Source: an uncultured Clostridia bacterium | Lineage (GTDB): Bacteria > Bacillota > Clostridia > Christensenellales > UBA1242 | Direction of reading: 5' to 3' | Assembly (NCBI GenBank): GCA_944364445.1 | Contig: CALVWC010000004.1 | Span: forward strand, 1 to 44,855 | DNA: 44,855 bases | In this document: piece by piece, positions 17,301 through 26,717 of the stretch | How the letters are laid out: every line of letters starts with the position of its first letter | How positions within the stretch are numbered: the stretch's first letter is position 1 | Position numbers and translations under genes: made by a program | The notes under the pieces: model-generated | What the model saw: only the letters and a program-made list of their open reading frames with translations | Databases searched by the model: none | What the model was told of the DNA's origin: nothing

Positions 17301-20300
17301 GTTAAAAAATACCTAGTTATTGACAACCAAATAACTTTAAGCAACTTAATCAAGGTTTATGTGGGTGAAGAAGGTGGAGTAGAAGAGGAAGCAGTGCTTA
17401 CCTTCCGTTTGAATGAAACCTATATTGCAGGGTTAACCAGCGAACAGAGAAATCAACTGTTTAGAACGAAGGAAAATAAGCCTGCTGGCAATTCAACTAA
17501 TTCTCCAATGCTCAATCTTTATAATAATAATACTTTAGACGACGACAATTTATTGTCAACATTATCTTCAGATGTGGTTGCTTTAAAACTCGCTATACCA
17601 TTCTCTGGTGATGATTTCAGTATTATTTTTGATGTTAAAGATGAAAATGGACTTGTGAATATTCAACTTGAACTTATAATTTTAAACAATCTTGAAGCAA
17701 GCCCAACTTTCGACGCATATGAAGCGGAATACGTTTCTCCTGAGGGCTATAGCTATTTGTCAAGTTATGGTGCGTCTGAAGATACGATTATGGTGTTTGC
17801 GAATGATGCCCGAAATGCCATTGACCTTGACACATATTTAAAACTAAACTATATCGATCAGGGTAATGAAACAAAGGAAGTTGGTTGGGATGGCAATCTC
17901 ATCATCTATGCCAATAGAAGTAGTAATCCTGTTGGAACGGCTGGGCAAACAGATCCAATAACTGTAGACGGAAGCGTGATAACATTTAATGATGTCACAG
18001 CAGCCACAATTGTTTCCCTAAAAATCTATTTTAAAGCAGTTAACAGCTACACTTACAGCATCAATTTGAACTTTATTGTTAACCCTAACTATGCATTTGT
18101 AAGAAATGGCGAATATATCAACATTCAAGAGGTTGATCAAAACCCAATAGACTTGTTAGATCGCTACGAGCTTTATAGGGCAACTGAAATCATTGCATAT
18201 ATTAATAATTATATGGTTTGGGCTGATGTTATTAAATTTCAACAATTGCCAGAAGGAATAACCTTAACCTATGATGACACTGATAACTCCAATCAAATTA
18301 TTTGCATTAATGGCAATCAAATCACAAGACGACAAAGAGCAACTTTAAATATAAGTTTGGGCGGAGCGGAGAGAGTTTCAATAGGCTTCACATTTACAGA
18401 CAACGACAACAATTTCACCATTTTGATGTTCGATTTTGAAAATCAAGAGATGACCAGCTTTGAAAGAACAAAGGCTTTCACTTTTGATGTTGGCTATGGT
18501 GAAAATAACGACGTAAATCGTGTTATTGAAACTCTTTTGCCAAAAGAAAATCAAGAAGCGGACTATGAACTTCGTCAAACAGAAGAAGGCTATCTTCTTG
18601 TGCTTCTTGAAAACAAGACTTACATTGTTGGCGACGGCTGGAGTGTCGACTCTGGAAATGTTGTTCAGCCAAATCCAAACAGAAACGGCTTTGTGGTTGG
18701 AACTCTTTCAAACTTTAATGTGGAGGACACAATTTCCTTTACTAAGAATGGAGACAAAATTCGTGTTAACACACTTTTAACCAAAATTGGCTTAGAATAT
18801 GTTAAATATTCAACCGAATATGAATTTGACATCATCACCACCACAAACCCAAATGACTTAGTGGAAAACAATATATATCAAGAATTTACAGCTGGAAAAG
18901 AAGATCATCAAATCGTTTATGTTGAAAACGAAGCGTATGTGGACGAGGAAGATGACGATTATGGCTTCCACTATATCGACTCTGGCACTCCAATGACCGC
19001 CACGCTTTCGGTGTATAGTTCCACAGTTTCAGGTTTAGTTTCCACCAGCGGTAACACGATTACCATCAACTCTCTTGTGGAAAGCGAACAAGAAGTGTTT
19101 GTTATTTTGGAGTTGAACCTAAGGGCGAATGTGAATGCTGGTTTTATCGACCATAACATATATTACAGAATTAAAGTGCTTCCAAACTACACTCTTTCAG
19201 AAGTTTCCTATCCATACAGCGACAACGCTGAATATTTAAGAGAAAAAGATTTCACCTTAAATGAAAATGAAGAACTTGTTCACACCATAAACTTTAATGA
19301 TGAATTCACTTCTTGTAATGCTCAAACAAGCGTGATTGGTGAAAAGCGTTTTGCTGACCTATATAATATGGATGGCGAAGTTGTTGAAAATGATGCCACC
19401 TACAGCATTTCCGTCAGCGTTAACTACGGCGAGCCTCTTACAGATTACAGCCAGTATTTAAGGCTAAATTGCCAGAATGGAAGCCTTGAAATAACTTTGC
19501 TTGACACAAGTGCCAGAATTGAAATCACAGTGGTAAAGAGTTTCAAAGATGTTTATAACTCTTCTCGTGAATATCACATCATCATCAACGGCTCACCTAA
19601 ATATGAGGTGTATGTTGATAACATTTTGAATAACCTTGAACATGACATCACGGTTGGCGAAGCATATTTATATAACGTTTCAGTTATGGAAAAACAAGAC
19701 AACAACACTGAAACTCCAATCACAAATCTTAAAGGACATATCACTTCTTCAAACGAAGATTTACTTGTTCCGTTCATTATTGGTGTTATTGACGGAGAAA
19801 CAGCAGAGGGGGCAACTCCTGTTTACACCTATTCGGCAGGCATAATTGGCTCGACTCCACAGTTTTTATCAATCACTGGAGGTGACTCTAAATATATTGA
19901 TGTCACAATTCTTGCTTCATTTGAGGATAATGATGAGGAATATTACAGTATAACAGCGAATGGCGGTCAATACGCAGTTCTAGCCAACGACTTACAATTC
20001 TTTGACCTTTCGCTTAATGAAGATAATGCCACATACACACTATATTTCAAAACCGTTTCCTCAATCTCTAGTGATGACGTTCTCACAATTGGGCTGTATA
20101 ACGACTATGAAAACATCACAGACCTTGTGTTTAATATGGACGGTGGCTATAACATCACTTACGCTGAAGAAATGAGCGGTTCTTATGCAAGCGGAACAAG
20201 TTACACAATAAGGAACTTTATAACCTCCATTTTTGCACACACTGACGAAGAACAAACAAACGATTTAACTGAGTCATTCACCTATTCTCTTGTTGACGAA

Positions 20301-23300
20301 AACGAACAAAGAGTGATTTTGGATGATGAAAGAAATGTGACAGTTGCATATTCCAACGAGCCTTTCTCAGTTCAATTCAGTGCAACTTATAGTGGCTACA
20401 CATTCATATTCACTGTGAATTTCCTTGCAAGTTTCAATCCTAATAATGTTTCCACAACTGTTGTGGACTCTAGCATACACAATTCACAAGACACAATTTC
20501 ATTAAGCACAGTGGAAGATGGTTTAATAAAAACAAAAATCGCAGAATTATTCGCAAGTTCTCGTGACACAATTGACACCTTCACTTTCGCAAGCAATAAC
20601 ACAGACTCCTTCACAATTTCCACTGTGAATGTGAGCGAGAATAACACATCATACAGGCAAACGATAACAATAAACTATAAGTTTAATGAAAATGTCATCT
20701 TCTCGTTTGACTTAATCTATTCCTACACCGTTTCGCCAAATGTGTATATGGTTATGAACTATCCTAACCCAGAAAATTTGGCAGAAACCGATTTCACAAG
20801 CGAATACATCACAAACGACGCAGAAGGCACAAATGTAATAAACAACTTCTTCAACACTTCAACAGATTTCATTGCGAAAGTTGGCGATAATAAACCAGCA
20901 AGAGTGCAAGCAACAAGTGTGGGCAGGGAAACTAACACATATAACTATTCCATAACAATCTCAATTTCTGCAATTAACAATGTGACAATCTCAACAGGTG
21001 ATGGCACATTCTCTTCCGTTGGCGATGTGCTTGGCTCTTCCTCTTCAACGGCAAGTGGCAGAGACAGTTTAACCTTGCCAGAACTTAATTTAAAATTCAC
21101 CTTAAACGGCTCTGGTGCTTCTGGAAGAGTCACCTTTGCCATTAACATCAACGGCGTGATAAGATATTATTCAGTGACAGTCACCACAACCTCACCAGTC
21201 ACAGTTGAAACCAATGCAGTTAACAGAGAAAACTCCAGTGAAAATCTTTTTGCTGAAGATTTAACCAATCAAAACCTAAACATCTTTACAAAAGACAGAC
21301 TTCTTCGTTATGAATTTTTGTCAGGTGCAAGTGGCACATATGTGGCAAAATTCGTCCATGAAGACGGCTCCACTTTGTATGAAACCTTGGAAGTTGACAC
21401 CTCTGGCGAAGTTTTGATTGACCTTGGAAAGAGTTATGAAGGCTATCAATACGCTGGAACCTTTAAAAGTGAAGTTGATGCAAAAAATAACACAAATGCG
21501 TATAATGACGGAGAGGTGTTTGTCACAGCGCCGTCGCTTACAAGCAGAATTATTCTTCGCTATGCAGGGCGTGTGGTTTCAAAGGATGTTGCAAGTATCT
21601 ATTTAGATGGTTCAAAAATGGAAAATGTTCCCGTCACAAAAGACTTCTATAACAAAACAACCACTTATCCAATAGGCTATAGTTTTGATAATGGAATAAA
21701 TATAAACTCAACAAAAAATCAATATAGCGTTTATCTATCTCTTAAGTTTAAGGTGAACAGCGATGCCACCTCTCATTATGAAGAACTTATCGCTGGCAAT
21801 GAATATAGCCTTCTTGAAGATTTTAGTGCAAGTTTTGGAATTATGAACCCAGAACTTAACACCTATTACACTCCAGCGATGTTTGAAAATTCTGGCTCAC
21901 TAGAACTTAGAATTTATGGCTTCAGTGATATGCCAATCAACACAGGCAACACTTATAGCAGTGAAGCGCTTACCGTTCACACCGCTTTAACAAACGGCAC
22001 AAGTTCGCTTGCACCAGGCGAGGTGTTTGAAACTGGTTTAATTCCAAGATATGATATGACTTTAAATGCTGATAAGCCTGAAACCAACATTCAATCGAAC
22101 TATGCCACAATCGAGGAAATTCCAGTGGGCGGAACAAGCGACCGCACACAAGACTATGAAATTTACGCCAGTGGTGCTGGAAACAACGGCAACTTCATTA
22201 TGATGCGCTTAACTTATGTTGTGGAATTTGGTAATCAAAAGGTGGAAGAGAGTGCCAACTTAACCTTCAAAATCATGCCAAACTTAACTGTCACTTTCTT
22301 ATCCGACAACAACACCACAAACGCTCAACCGGGAAGCACGGAAGAGATTGACGGAGAAACATATCTAACAAACAGCGCAAGACCTTACACAATTTCATTA
22401 AGTTCATCTCAAGACCAATATCTTTACACAAACAGCGCAGGTGAAAAATCTATCCTCACTGTTAATCTTGCTGGAAATTCAACAAACCTTGCAGGCACTT
22501 TCGACTATACTTTCCCATATCGTTCCTCTGGGTTTGTTGGCGGATATAATAGATATGATAACAGCACACCAAAACCAGACAAGCAAGGTTTAAGAATTAC
22601 GAATTACACAACTGAAACTGACGCTGATAATAAATGGATTTCTTCCACAGGAAAATTCACCTTTGACGGCACAGCCAAAACATCTCAAATTCCTTTCACA
22701 GCAAACATCATTTCGCTTGGCGACAGAGATTACTATTTCGACGCAGTGGATAATCATGGTTTCAACATAAGAATTTACATCAGAATTTCAGCAAGTTTAA
22801 GTCCACAAATCTATGATGTGACCTCTTCGGCGAGAGAAGGCGACCCAATACAAATTGGAGTTCGTCACACTGAAGTTAAATCCAGTCCAATAACTTTGAC
22901 TTCAACAATTTCAGCAGATGAAAGCGATTTGCCTCTAGAAAAACAAGATGAAAAGAGATACAATGGTAAACAATATAACTATAGTTATAACTTAGGTCGT
23001 GATGAAAGCACAGCACCAAGGTTTTTGGTCAACGGAACAGATTATGATGATTTTAACAATGCGACGACAGAGACAGATACAGGTACAGATAAAGATGATG
23101 ACGGAATAATAGGTAATAAAAATGTTGTTTATGTTTACACAAGGCAAGAAGATGGCGAAGGTCAACTTTTTGCGACGCAAAACTTCAAGTTGGCAAGAAG
23201 AGAGGCGGGCGCTCAAGAGATTACAATGTATGTAAACACAACAGAAGCGAAGGGTATAGAAGCGGATACACTTCTTCGAGTTTATTACACTAGAGGAGAT

Positions 23301-26300
23301 GACATTACAGGCAAATACAACGAATACCTTATTCCAACACAAACCACTTCTTCCGCGCGTCCAGAATTCACAAGCGCGGATGGACTTCAAGTGATTTTGG
23401 ATGGCTTTAATGTTTACACCTATGACAACAGCGATGGACTTCTTGCTGGCATTCCATATAACCCTGAATTTGCCTCTAATTTCTTAGACGTTGAAATTTT
23501 CAGAATTTCTTTGGAATATAATGGCGAAACTATCGTATCAAGTATTTCTGGAGCAAACTCATCAACAGTTAATGACTCAAACAGACGGCTTGTTGTTGGA
23601 AAGGATAAGTATATTTACTCTTCAAGTGGAGTTTCTGAGACCCCAGCAAGCATAACAAGCGGAAATTACAGAATTCCAACTTTGCCAGCACATCTTTATG
23701 GCGCAAGCAATGTGGTGGAAGATGTTGTTTTAGTAATCACTTTAACTGACGACGAAGATAATTCTTGTGAAATTAGAACAACTGTGGATATTGAACGCGA
23801 AAGAACTGGCGAGTTTAACTATGACAGCGTGCTTGACACAACTGTGATAAATAGCACAGGTATGTTTGGCACGGCAGACGGAATTTATAACGACACTTTG
23901 GAAATCACCTTGCAAAGTGGTGCAACTTTAGAGTATGCCATAACAACTTCTAATAAAACTCCAGCCGACAGCGCATACACTCAACTTCCTGTGAATAACA
24001 ACGATTATGCGGTCACATATTACGCAAGAATAAGTGAAGAATTTGAGAATTTGTCTTCAACTATTAGTTCTAGAAGATATGTTCACATAAGAAGCACTCA
24101 AGGCGATTACACAATTAAATATGGTGGTGGTGTTATAACACCTGGAGAAAGTTTCAACATTGGCACGATTGGAAGCAAAAACTTAACGCTTAGAATAAAC
24201 GATATTGGCGAACTTAATAATGCTGGTTATGTGACACGACAGTTCTACACAATTGTTTCTTCAGGTGGCAAATTATATCAACAAGATAATGAAACCAATG
24301 TTTATCCAATTTACACAAGCGTTGCTGGTGCTGACCCAACCACAGCAAGATACACAGTTTCAAACTATTATACTGTTTCAAATGGAACAGACACTTACTA
24401 TGTTATCGCGCCAGAGCAATGGGCGGATAGTTCTTCGGATACTCCTTTGGATACTCCTCTAATAACGCTATCCTCACATGCAAATGTTGTTAGCAGTTTT
24501 GGTGCAAATGATCAATACAGAACAATAAGAAATAACGCAACAATTTCAGGCACGCCATATAATTCAGGCACGCCATACAAATTCACCTATGAAATTGATG
24601 GCGCAACAATAGACTCTATGGGCACAATCACAACTTCCACAAGTTTCGGACTCAACTCAAACACCATAACAGTGAAAGTTTATATGAAGGTTTCAGGCGA
24701 GGACGGCAATTTCAACAGCGACCGCGGAAAATTAATTGGCACACTTGCCTTCACTCTTGGCTCTTCCACGCTGACAGGCGGTTCTGTTAGCAGACCAGGA
24801 ATTTACCGAATTGGAAACTCGGTTGTTCCAATTGACGATGACTACACGCTGACAGGCGGAAGTGGAAGGACAATTTATTTTGATCCGGATGTCAACTCCT
24901 ACACCGTTCAAGTGGGCGAAGAGTTTGTGTTTAGTGAAAAATTTGGCACAGAAAGTGGACATTATAATTCTCACTACACCATTGTGCAAGAAAACTCAAA
25001 ATCAAATTACCTCTTCCGCGGAAATGAAAATTCTTACACATACTCTTCAACTGGAAAATACACAAGCACTTTTGTGGAAAGTTATGTGAGTGGTGGAATT
25101 CAATATCAAGCTTTCAAAGCAACCGTTGTGGTCTATGATGAAAACATAACAACTGAGATTTCGGCATCCGCACAGATGTCAACGGGCAAATATTCTGTTT
25201 TAGAACTATTTGACCAAGCGGGAATAGTTGGAGTTAGTGAAGTTTACGATTGTGAAACAGGAGAAAAAGTTTCAGACACTGGTACTGGTACAACTGGTAT
25301 AGATGTTTCTTCTGCTGGCATTAAAACCTTAAGCCTTGCAGTTGTGAATGGAACTTCAGTTAGTCATTACACAGTCAACCTTCTTGTTTATGAAAGCGAG
25401 GAGAACAAAGATGTTGCTTGGATTTTAAATAGTAGATATGATTTAAGCAATATCTTTGGAAACAACACAGTTTATAAAATTGAGAATAACGCCCTTAAAG
25501 AAGTTAGCGGAGAATATTTATCCACAACGCCAGCAAGTCCGATTTCCTATTATGTTGAAGAGGGCGGAACGCTTAATAGATATAATATAACCTATCATAT
25601 TCACTCTTCCACTCAAACTGACACCAGTGTAATTTGGTTTGAAAACGCTGAAACGACCATATCAGATGCCAGCCTTTTAAATGCACTTGGCTTTGCTGGC
25701 ACTTGCACAATCTATTCTGTCGATTCCACTACGCGAGAAATTGAGAAAATTGAAGGTGCTTACAACCTCGATGACGCCGAAAATGTGTTCACTCGTGAAT
25801 TCTTAGTTAATGACGGAACATCAAATTATCTTAGAAAAGTTGCCTTCTATCGCTACACTGACAAAACAGCAGACGCTATTGATGTTGCCACGGTTTATGA
25901 TAATAACTTCATAATGGCAAATCTCAACAGCATTGTTCGCGAAAGAATCACAGGAGGAACAATTTCCTACTTCACATATAATAAAGAGGCAGGCGCACTA
26001 AATCAAGCAAATAACTTCAACCTTTTAGCCCAAACTGCTGTTGATGATGTTGTGACACAAGATTTTTATGTGCTTGTGAATAACGAATATTACAAATTTA
26101 CAGTGAACTTCTACTGCACAAGGTCGCGTGTTTCCACTAACATCGTTGTGAAAGATTCCACAGATTTAACCTACCTTATTAGCGATGGTGTTAAAGGAAG
26201 TTTGGGAATTCCAACTGGTGACACACAATACTATGAGATAACAAATTCCTATCTTAAATCTAGCACCACTGTGACAGATGTCTCCATGCCAGCAGGCGAC

Positions 26301-26717
26301 TATTCTGCAAAATATGTGACTTATCTTTGCATTGTGACCACTGCAGATGCAGAAGGAGTGGAAACAAAGACCAATTATATCTTAGATATCATGTTCTTAT
26401 ATAATAATGGTGGTGAAATTGACACATCAAAACTTTTTACTTCTTCAATTTCCACCACAACGGTGGAAGGGATAGTGTTCAATTTAAACAATGTTGCAAA
26501 CACTGTGGCAAATAAGTTATTTGGAACCACAATGGCGAACATCTCTTTCTATGAAAGTTCAGACGGCGAAGCTCCTCCAATCACTTCCATAACGCTTACT
26601 GAAAGCGATGAGCAATACTATCTTGTCACCTGCTTTGTTAAAGAAAACACCGCCACAGAAGGAAGAACTCAAATTTTCCTTTTGATTGAAAATAACATTT
26701 CGGGAGGCGTTGCGTGA
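14343..26717 (+). CDS. Giant N-terminally anchored extracellular protein (4,124 residues)
   Basis: One uninterrupted 12.4-kb gene, over a quarter of the window. The N-terminus is a basic cytoplasmic tag (MRRRKRR) and one hydrophobic helix (about 11-37) without a clear cleavage site, so the remaining roughly 4,085 residues should sit outside, tethered by this helix. There is no LPXTG and no C-terminal helix. The body is rich in Thr, Ser, Asn, Asp, Glu and Tyr, nearly free of Cys, and reads as repeated beta-strands. A strand ending in PN(Y/V/L) recurs near residues 1246 (FIVNPNY), 1614 (KVLPNY), 2132 (YTVSPNV) and 2644 (FKIMPNL), suggesting degenerate Ig-like units. A Ca-binding-like loop (DKDDDG) is near 2912. 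I do not recognise the family; an adhesin or envelope scaffold is inferred. Its stop overlaps the cls start. Confidence 0.9.
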   Translation: MRRRKRRALAVWKVVLITIASIIGLMGVSVFVMYLLGMLEDKIVNPVSINFVKEGNEFYNSDTDTFEVSSNFTLTITTSTEEVTEDLVTLSLPKGTVRDGRVFNDVISVPQTVRLNTPFEVELRESYNAELDRSYRNGGTTIITCESEYGPAENDTITISVDVPVYSIHAYVYDALDSTMTDLNGSVFIGSQFKVNVEFLPEASKYTFSTEEEKLVFYDPQNNYIEFDYETKTFDARDVSAGTGDTIRIFTFVDAYEQKKFLEANSDAESFSALNSRALNYFDAHEGSYVMDEIKIMVEEVSVHSFNISATNFSSYADTKFHLAFNSTSSVFSGNLGATIRDSEGNMLNSIYAEGVGISYLGSDNGEDVPDEITLKGSNYVMEVVETVTKDENGSMNYTYQVNRIAYDSEASYKAKFETDENGEGTNTYYFIMPSISSSSVVDNNSYEISTENQIDNGKFISALFLETEKGYEIFFDESLSAHTQSLQDIFPTFFMSFEVSADNDIYWTNATSETSPLTLVYDTDSMLSDTYDLSKDIFVDETNIYQTVKYFFSSESGDYITGDIPLEYAGSGAYKREALGMTSTDTTEIVLYELNSSFLRAVGGYDGTLYLYFATVRTNADGEIIYVNGKYDIVQFSPARSLVIDATISFGSITPQITIVSASEDDRFLVTGTNGQSNIYLPTELYTNVPEGNADSFTFEISLNSEELISQNQVEDFWTLFNNSTSSDRYLTLEFRTQSGEVWNNITITDVVNDTTDGVVIRGSVDISDGFTDPDGVVLTPWLVYNNGKQVQQKQVDITYNDVKYTTFTVYFQKISKADYAFMEDDEVKDNFISADGEINTVNVKITTQNGVEITWGNTKIEEDGDRTFYDVLSDYLQVHLYDTHGKRIYTNVATYTLQEQINNNYIIINNNRITSFASADNVETSLSAIASGIDGTRLTTKTIPFHIDSEGISGIKKDNTLYANNNPQPTDYVEVDEEEWSKVQVKKYLVIDNQITLSNLIKVYVGEEGGVEEEAVLTFRLNETYIAGLTSEQRNQLFRTKENKPAGNSTNSPMLNLYNNNTLDDDNLLSTLSSDVVALKLAIPFSGDDFSIIFDVKDENGLVNIQLELIILNNLEASPTFDAYEAEYVSPEGYSYLSSYGASEDTIMVFANDARNAIDLDTYLKLNYIDQGNETKEVGWDGNLIIYANRSSNPVGTAGQTDPITVDGSVITFNDVTAATIVSLKIYFKAVNSYTYSINLNFIVNPNYAFVRNGEYINIQEVDQNPIDLLDRYELYRATEIIAYINNYMVWADVIKFQQLPEGITLTYDDTDNSNQIICINGNQITRRQRATLNISLGGAERVSIGFTFTDNDNNFTILMFDFENQEMTSFERTKAFTFDVGYGENNDVNRVIETLLPKENQEADYELRQTEEGYLLVLLENKTYIVGDGWSVDSGNVVQPNPNRNGFVVGTLSNFNVEDTISFTKNGDKIRVNTLLTKIGLEYVKYSTEYEFDIITTTNPNDLVENNIYQEFTAGKEDHQIVYVENEAYVDEEDDDYGFHYIDSGTPMTATLSVYSSTVSGLVSTSGNTITINSLVESEQEVFVILELNLRANVNAGFIDHNIYYRIKVLPNYTLSEVSYPYSDNAEYLREKDFTLNENEELVHTINFNDEFTSCNAQTSVIGEKRFADLYNMDGEVVENDATYSISVSVNYGEPLTDYSQYLRLNCQNGSLEITLLDTSARIEITVVKSFKDVYNSSREYHIIINGSPKYEVYVDNILNNLEHDITVGEAYLYNVSVMEKQDNNTETPITNLKGHITSSNEDLLVPFIIGVIDGETAEGATPVYTYSAGIIGSTPQFLSITGGDSKYIDVTILASFEDNDEEYYSITANGGQYAVLANDLQFFDLSLNEDNATYTLYFKTVSSISSDDVLTIGLYNDYENITDLVFNMDGGYNITYAEEMSGSYASGTSYTIRNFITSIFAHTDEEQTNDLTESFTYSLVDENEQRVILDDERNVTVAYSNEPFSVQFSATYSGYTFIFTVNFLASFNPNNVSTTVVDSSIHNSQDTISLSTVEDGLIKTKIAELFASSRDTIDTFTFASNNTDSFTISTVNVSENNTSYRQTITINYKFNENVIFSFDLIYSYTVSPNVYMVMNYPNPENLAETDFTSEYITNDAEGTNVINNFFNTSTDFIAKVGDNKPARVQATSVGRETNTYNYSITISISAINNVTISTGDGTFSSVGDVLGSSSSTASGRDSLTLPELNLKFTLNGSGASGRVTFAININGVIRYYSVTVTTTSPVTVETNAVNRENSSENLFAEDLTNQNLNIFTKDRLLRYEFLSGASGTYVAKFVHEDGSTLYETLEVDTSGEVLIDLGKSYEGYQYAGTFKSEVDAKNNTNAYNDGEVFVTAPSLTSRIILRYAGRVVSKDVASIYLDGSKMENVPVTKDFYNKTTTYPIGYSFDNGININSTKNQYSVYLSLKFKVNSDATSHYEELIAGNEYSLLEDFSASFGIMNPELNTYYTPAMFENSGSLELRIYGFSDMPINTGNTYSSEALTVHTALTNGTSSLAPGEVFETGLIPRYDMTLNADKPETNIQSNYATIEEIPVGGTSDRTQDYEIYASGAGNNGNFIMMRLTYVVEFGNQKVEESANLTFKIMPNLTVTFLSDNNTTNAQPGSTEEIDGETYLTNSARPYTISLSSSQDQYLYTNSAGEKSILTVNLAGNSTNLAGTFDYTFPYRSSGFVGGYNRYDNSTPKPDKQGLRITNYTTETDADNKWISSTGKFTFDGTAKTSQIPFTANIISLGDRDYYFDAVDNHGFNIRIYIRISASLSPQIYDVTSSAREGDPIQIGVRHTEVKSSPITLTSTISADESDLPLEKQDEKRYNGKQYNYSYNLGRDESTAPRFLVNGTDYDDFNNATTETDTGTDKDDDGIIGNKNVVYVYTRQEDGEGQLFATQNFKLARREAGAQEITMYVNTTEAKGIEADTLLRVYYTRGDDITGKYNEYLIPTQTTSSARPEFTSADGLQVILDGFNVYTYDNSDGLLAGIPYNPEFASNFLDVEIFRISLEYNGETIVSSISGANSSTVNDSNRRLVVGKDKYIYSSSGVSETPASITSGNYRIPTLPAHLYGASNVVEDVVLVITLTDDEDNSCEIRTTVDIERERTGEFNYDSVLDTTVINSTGMFGTADGIYNDTLEITLQSGATLEYAITTSNKTPADSAYTQLPVNNNDYAVTYYARISEEFENLSSTISSRRYVHIRSTQGDYTIKYGGGVITPGESFNIGTIGSKNLTLRINDIGELNNAGYVTRQFYTIVSSGGKLYQQDNETNVYPIYTSVAGADPTTARYTVSNYYTVSNGTDTYYVIAPEQWADSSSDTPLDTPLITLSSHANVVSSFGANDQYRTIRNNATISGTPYNSGTPYKFTYEIDGATIDSMGTITTSTSFGLNSNTITVKVYMKVSGEDGNFNSDRGKLIGTLAFTLGSSTLTGGSVSRPGIYRIGNSVVPIDDDYTLTGGSGRTIYFDPDVNSYTVQVGEEFVFSEKFGTESGHYNSHYTIVQENSKSNYLFRGNENSYTYSSTGKYTSTFVESYVSGGIQYQAFKATVVVYDENITTEISASAQMSTGKYSVLELFDQAGIVGVSEVYDCETGEKVSDTGTGTTGIDVSSAGIKTLSLAVVNGTSVSHYTVNLLVYESEENKDVAWILNSRYDLSNIFGNNTVYKIENNALKEVSGEYLSTTPASPISYYVEEGGTLNRYNITYHIHSSTQTDTSVIWFENAETTISDASLLNALGFAGTCTIYSVDSTTREIEKIEGAYNLDDAENVFTREFLVNDGTSNYLRKVAFYRYTDKTADAIDVATVYDNNFIMANLNSIVRERITGGTISYFTYNKEAGALNQANNFNLLAQTAVDDVVTQDFYVLVNNEYYKFTVNFYCTRSRVSTNIVVKDSTDLTYLISDGVKGSLGIPTGDTQYYEITNSYLKSSTTVTDVSMPAGDYSAKYVTYLCIVTTADAEGVETKTNYILDIMFLYNNGGEIDTSKLFTSSISTTTVEGIVFNLNNVANTVANKLFGTTMANISFYESSDGEAPPITSITLTESDEQYYLVTCFVKENTATEGRTQIFLLIENNISGGVA
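24545..24580 (+). repeat. In-frame 18-bp tandem duplication inside the giant gene
   Basis: Two copies of TTCAGGCACGCCATAYAA lie end to end and encode repeated SGTPY peptides (SGTPYNSGTPYK). Just upstream, GATACTCCT occurs twice 12 bases apart (24437-24457), encoding DTPLDTPL. Confidence 0.8.

Noticed and set aside
22992..23390. Minus-strand gene opposite the giant gene
   Set aside because: The sequence is Cys/Ile-rich with no ribosome site and lies opposite a clearly coding frame; it is a shadow reading.
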